Of a DNA stretch of 14,523 nucleotides, positions 14,406-14,523 are shown in pieces. A model generated the notes under the pieces. The model did no database searches. It was not told where the DNA came from and saw only the letters and a program-made list of their open reading frames with translations. The stretch is from CAMLHU01 sp049680185 (GTDB taxonomy: Bacteria; Gemmatimonadota; Gemmatimonadetes; Gemmatimonadales; GWC2-71-9): assembly GCA_049680185.1 (NCBI GenBank), contig JBAUHI010000058.1:1-14523 (forward strand). The letters are read 5' to 3'. Numbering within the stretch: position 1 is the stretch's first letter; every line of letters starts with the position of its first letter. The position numbers were made by a program, and so were the translations under genes.

Positions 14406-14460
14406 ACCGATCGAACCCCTATTCCGGGATCGTACATCGCGGCCAGGATAGGACTGAACA

Positions 14461-14522
14461 GCGGGACACGGAGGTGCGGAGAACAACCGCAGAGGCGCGG
14501 AGGACTGCGGATGAAGTGGGTG
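14461..14522. repeat. 62-bp direct repeat, copy 2
   Basis: Second copy of the repeat at 14344-14405, running to the window edge, so more copies may lie beyond. Most differences are single transitions. Confidence 0.75.
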
Positions 14523-14523
14523 G

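Overview
The window is high-GC bacterial chromosome. Gene content and style (secreted M1 peptidase of the GMEHQ type, secreted GH20 hexosaminidase, soluble PAS hybrid kinase, an ImuB/DnaE2 mutagenesis cassette, many short intergenic repeats) would fit Gemmatimonadota or a similar soil phylum. That placement is inference; no rRNA or marker gene is present.

Layout. Minus strand, 4832 down to 80: an operon of imuB, a small DUF6504-like gene and dnaE2 (error-prone polymerase), tightly packed with a GTGA stop/start overlap. No imuA/recA-like gene sits upstream. A perfect 8-bp direct repeat with an 11-bp period lies just before imuB and is a candidate SOS operator. All remaining genes are on the plus strand: secreted M1 metallopeptidase (5043-6719), three-PAS hybrid histidine kinase (6963-9311), RlmL-type THUMP RNA methyltransferase (9486-10721), Tat-like DUF411 protein (11015-11488) followed after 4 nt by an alpha/beta hydrolase (11493-12158), and a secreted GH20 beta-N-acetylhexosaminidase (12276-14294). 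No tRNA, rRNA, CRISPR, transposase or integrase is seen.

The most unusual content is the repeats. Almost every intergenic gap carries arrays of 7-bp (in one case 8-bp) units of several sequence families, kept in strict register. Several form two-armed elements: a purine-rich array, a spacer of 39-40 nt, then a complementary pyrimidine-rich array. One such element sits inside the RlmL coding region and keeps the frame open, adding about 41 residues. It uses the same units as the array in the gap just upstream. A second, different heptamer array is read through in the same gene. Repeat units also supply the stop codons of the kinase and of the methyltransferase. Two spacers in the 3' gap resemble each other, and both resemble the centre of a different inverted repeat upstream of the kinase, which suggests one family of elements with exchangeable arms.

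Functionally the window mixes damage-induced mutagenesis, secreted peptide and aminosugar degradation, signalling, rRNA modification and probable copper handling. Only imuB-dnaE2 and the DUF411-hydrolase pair look like operons.
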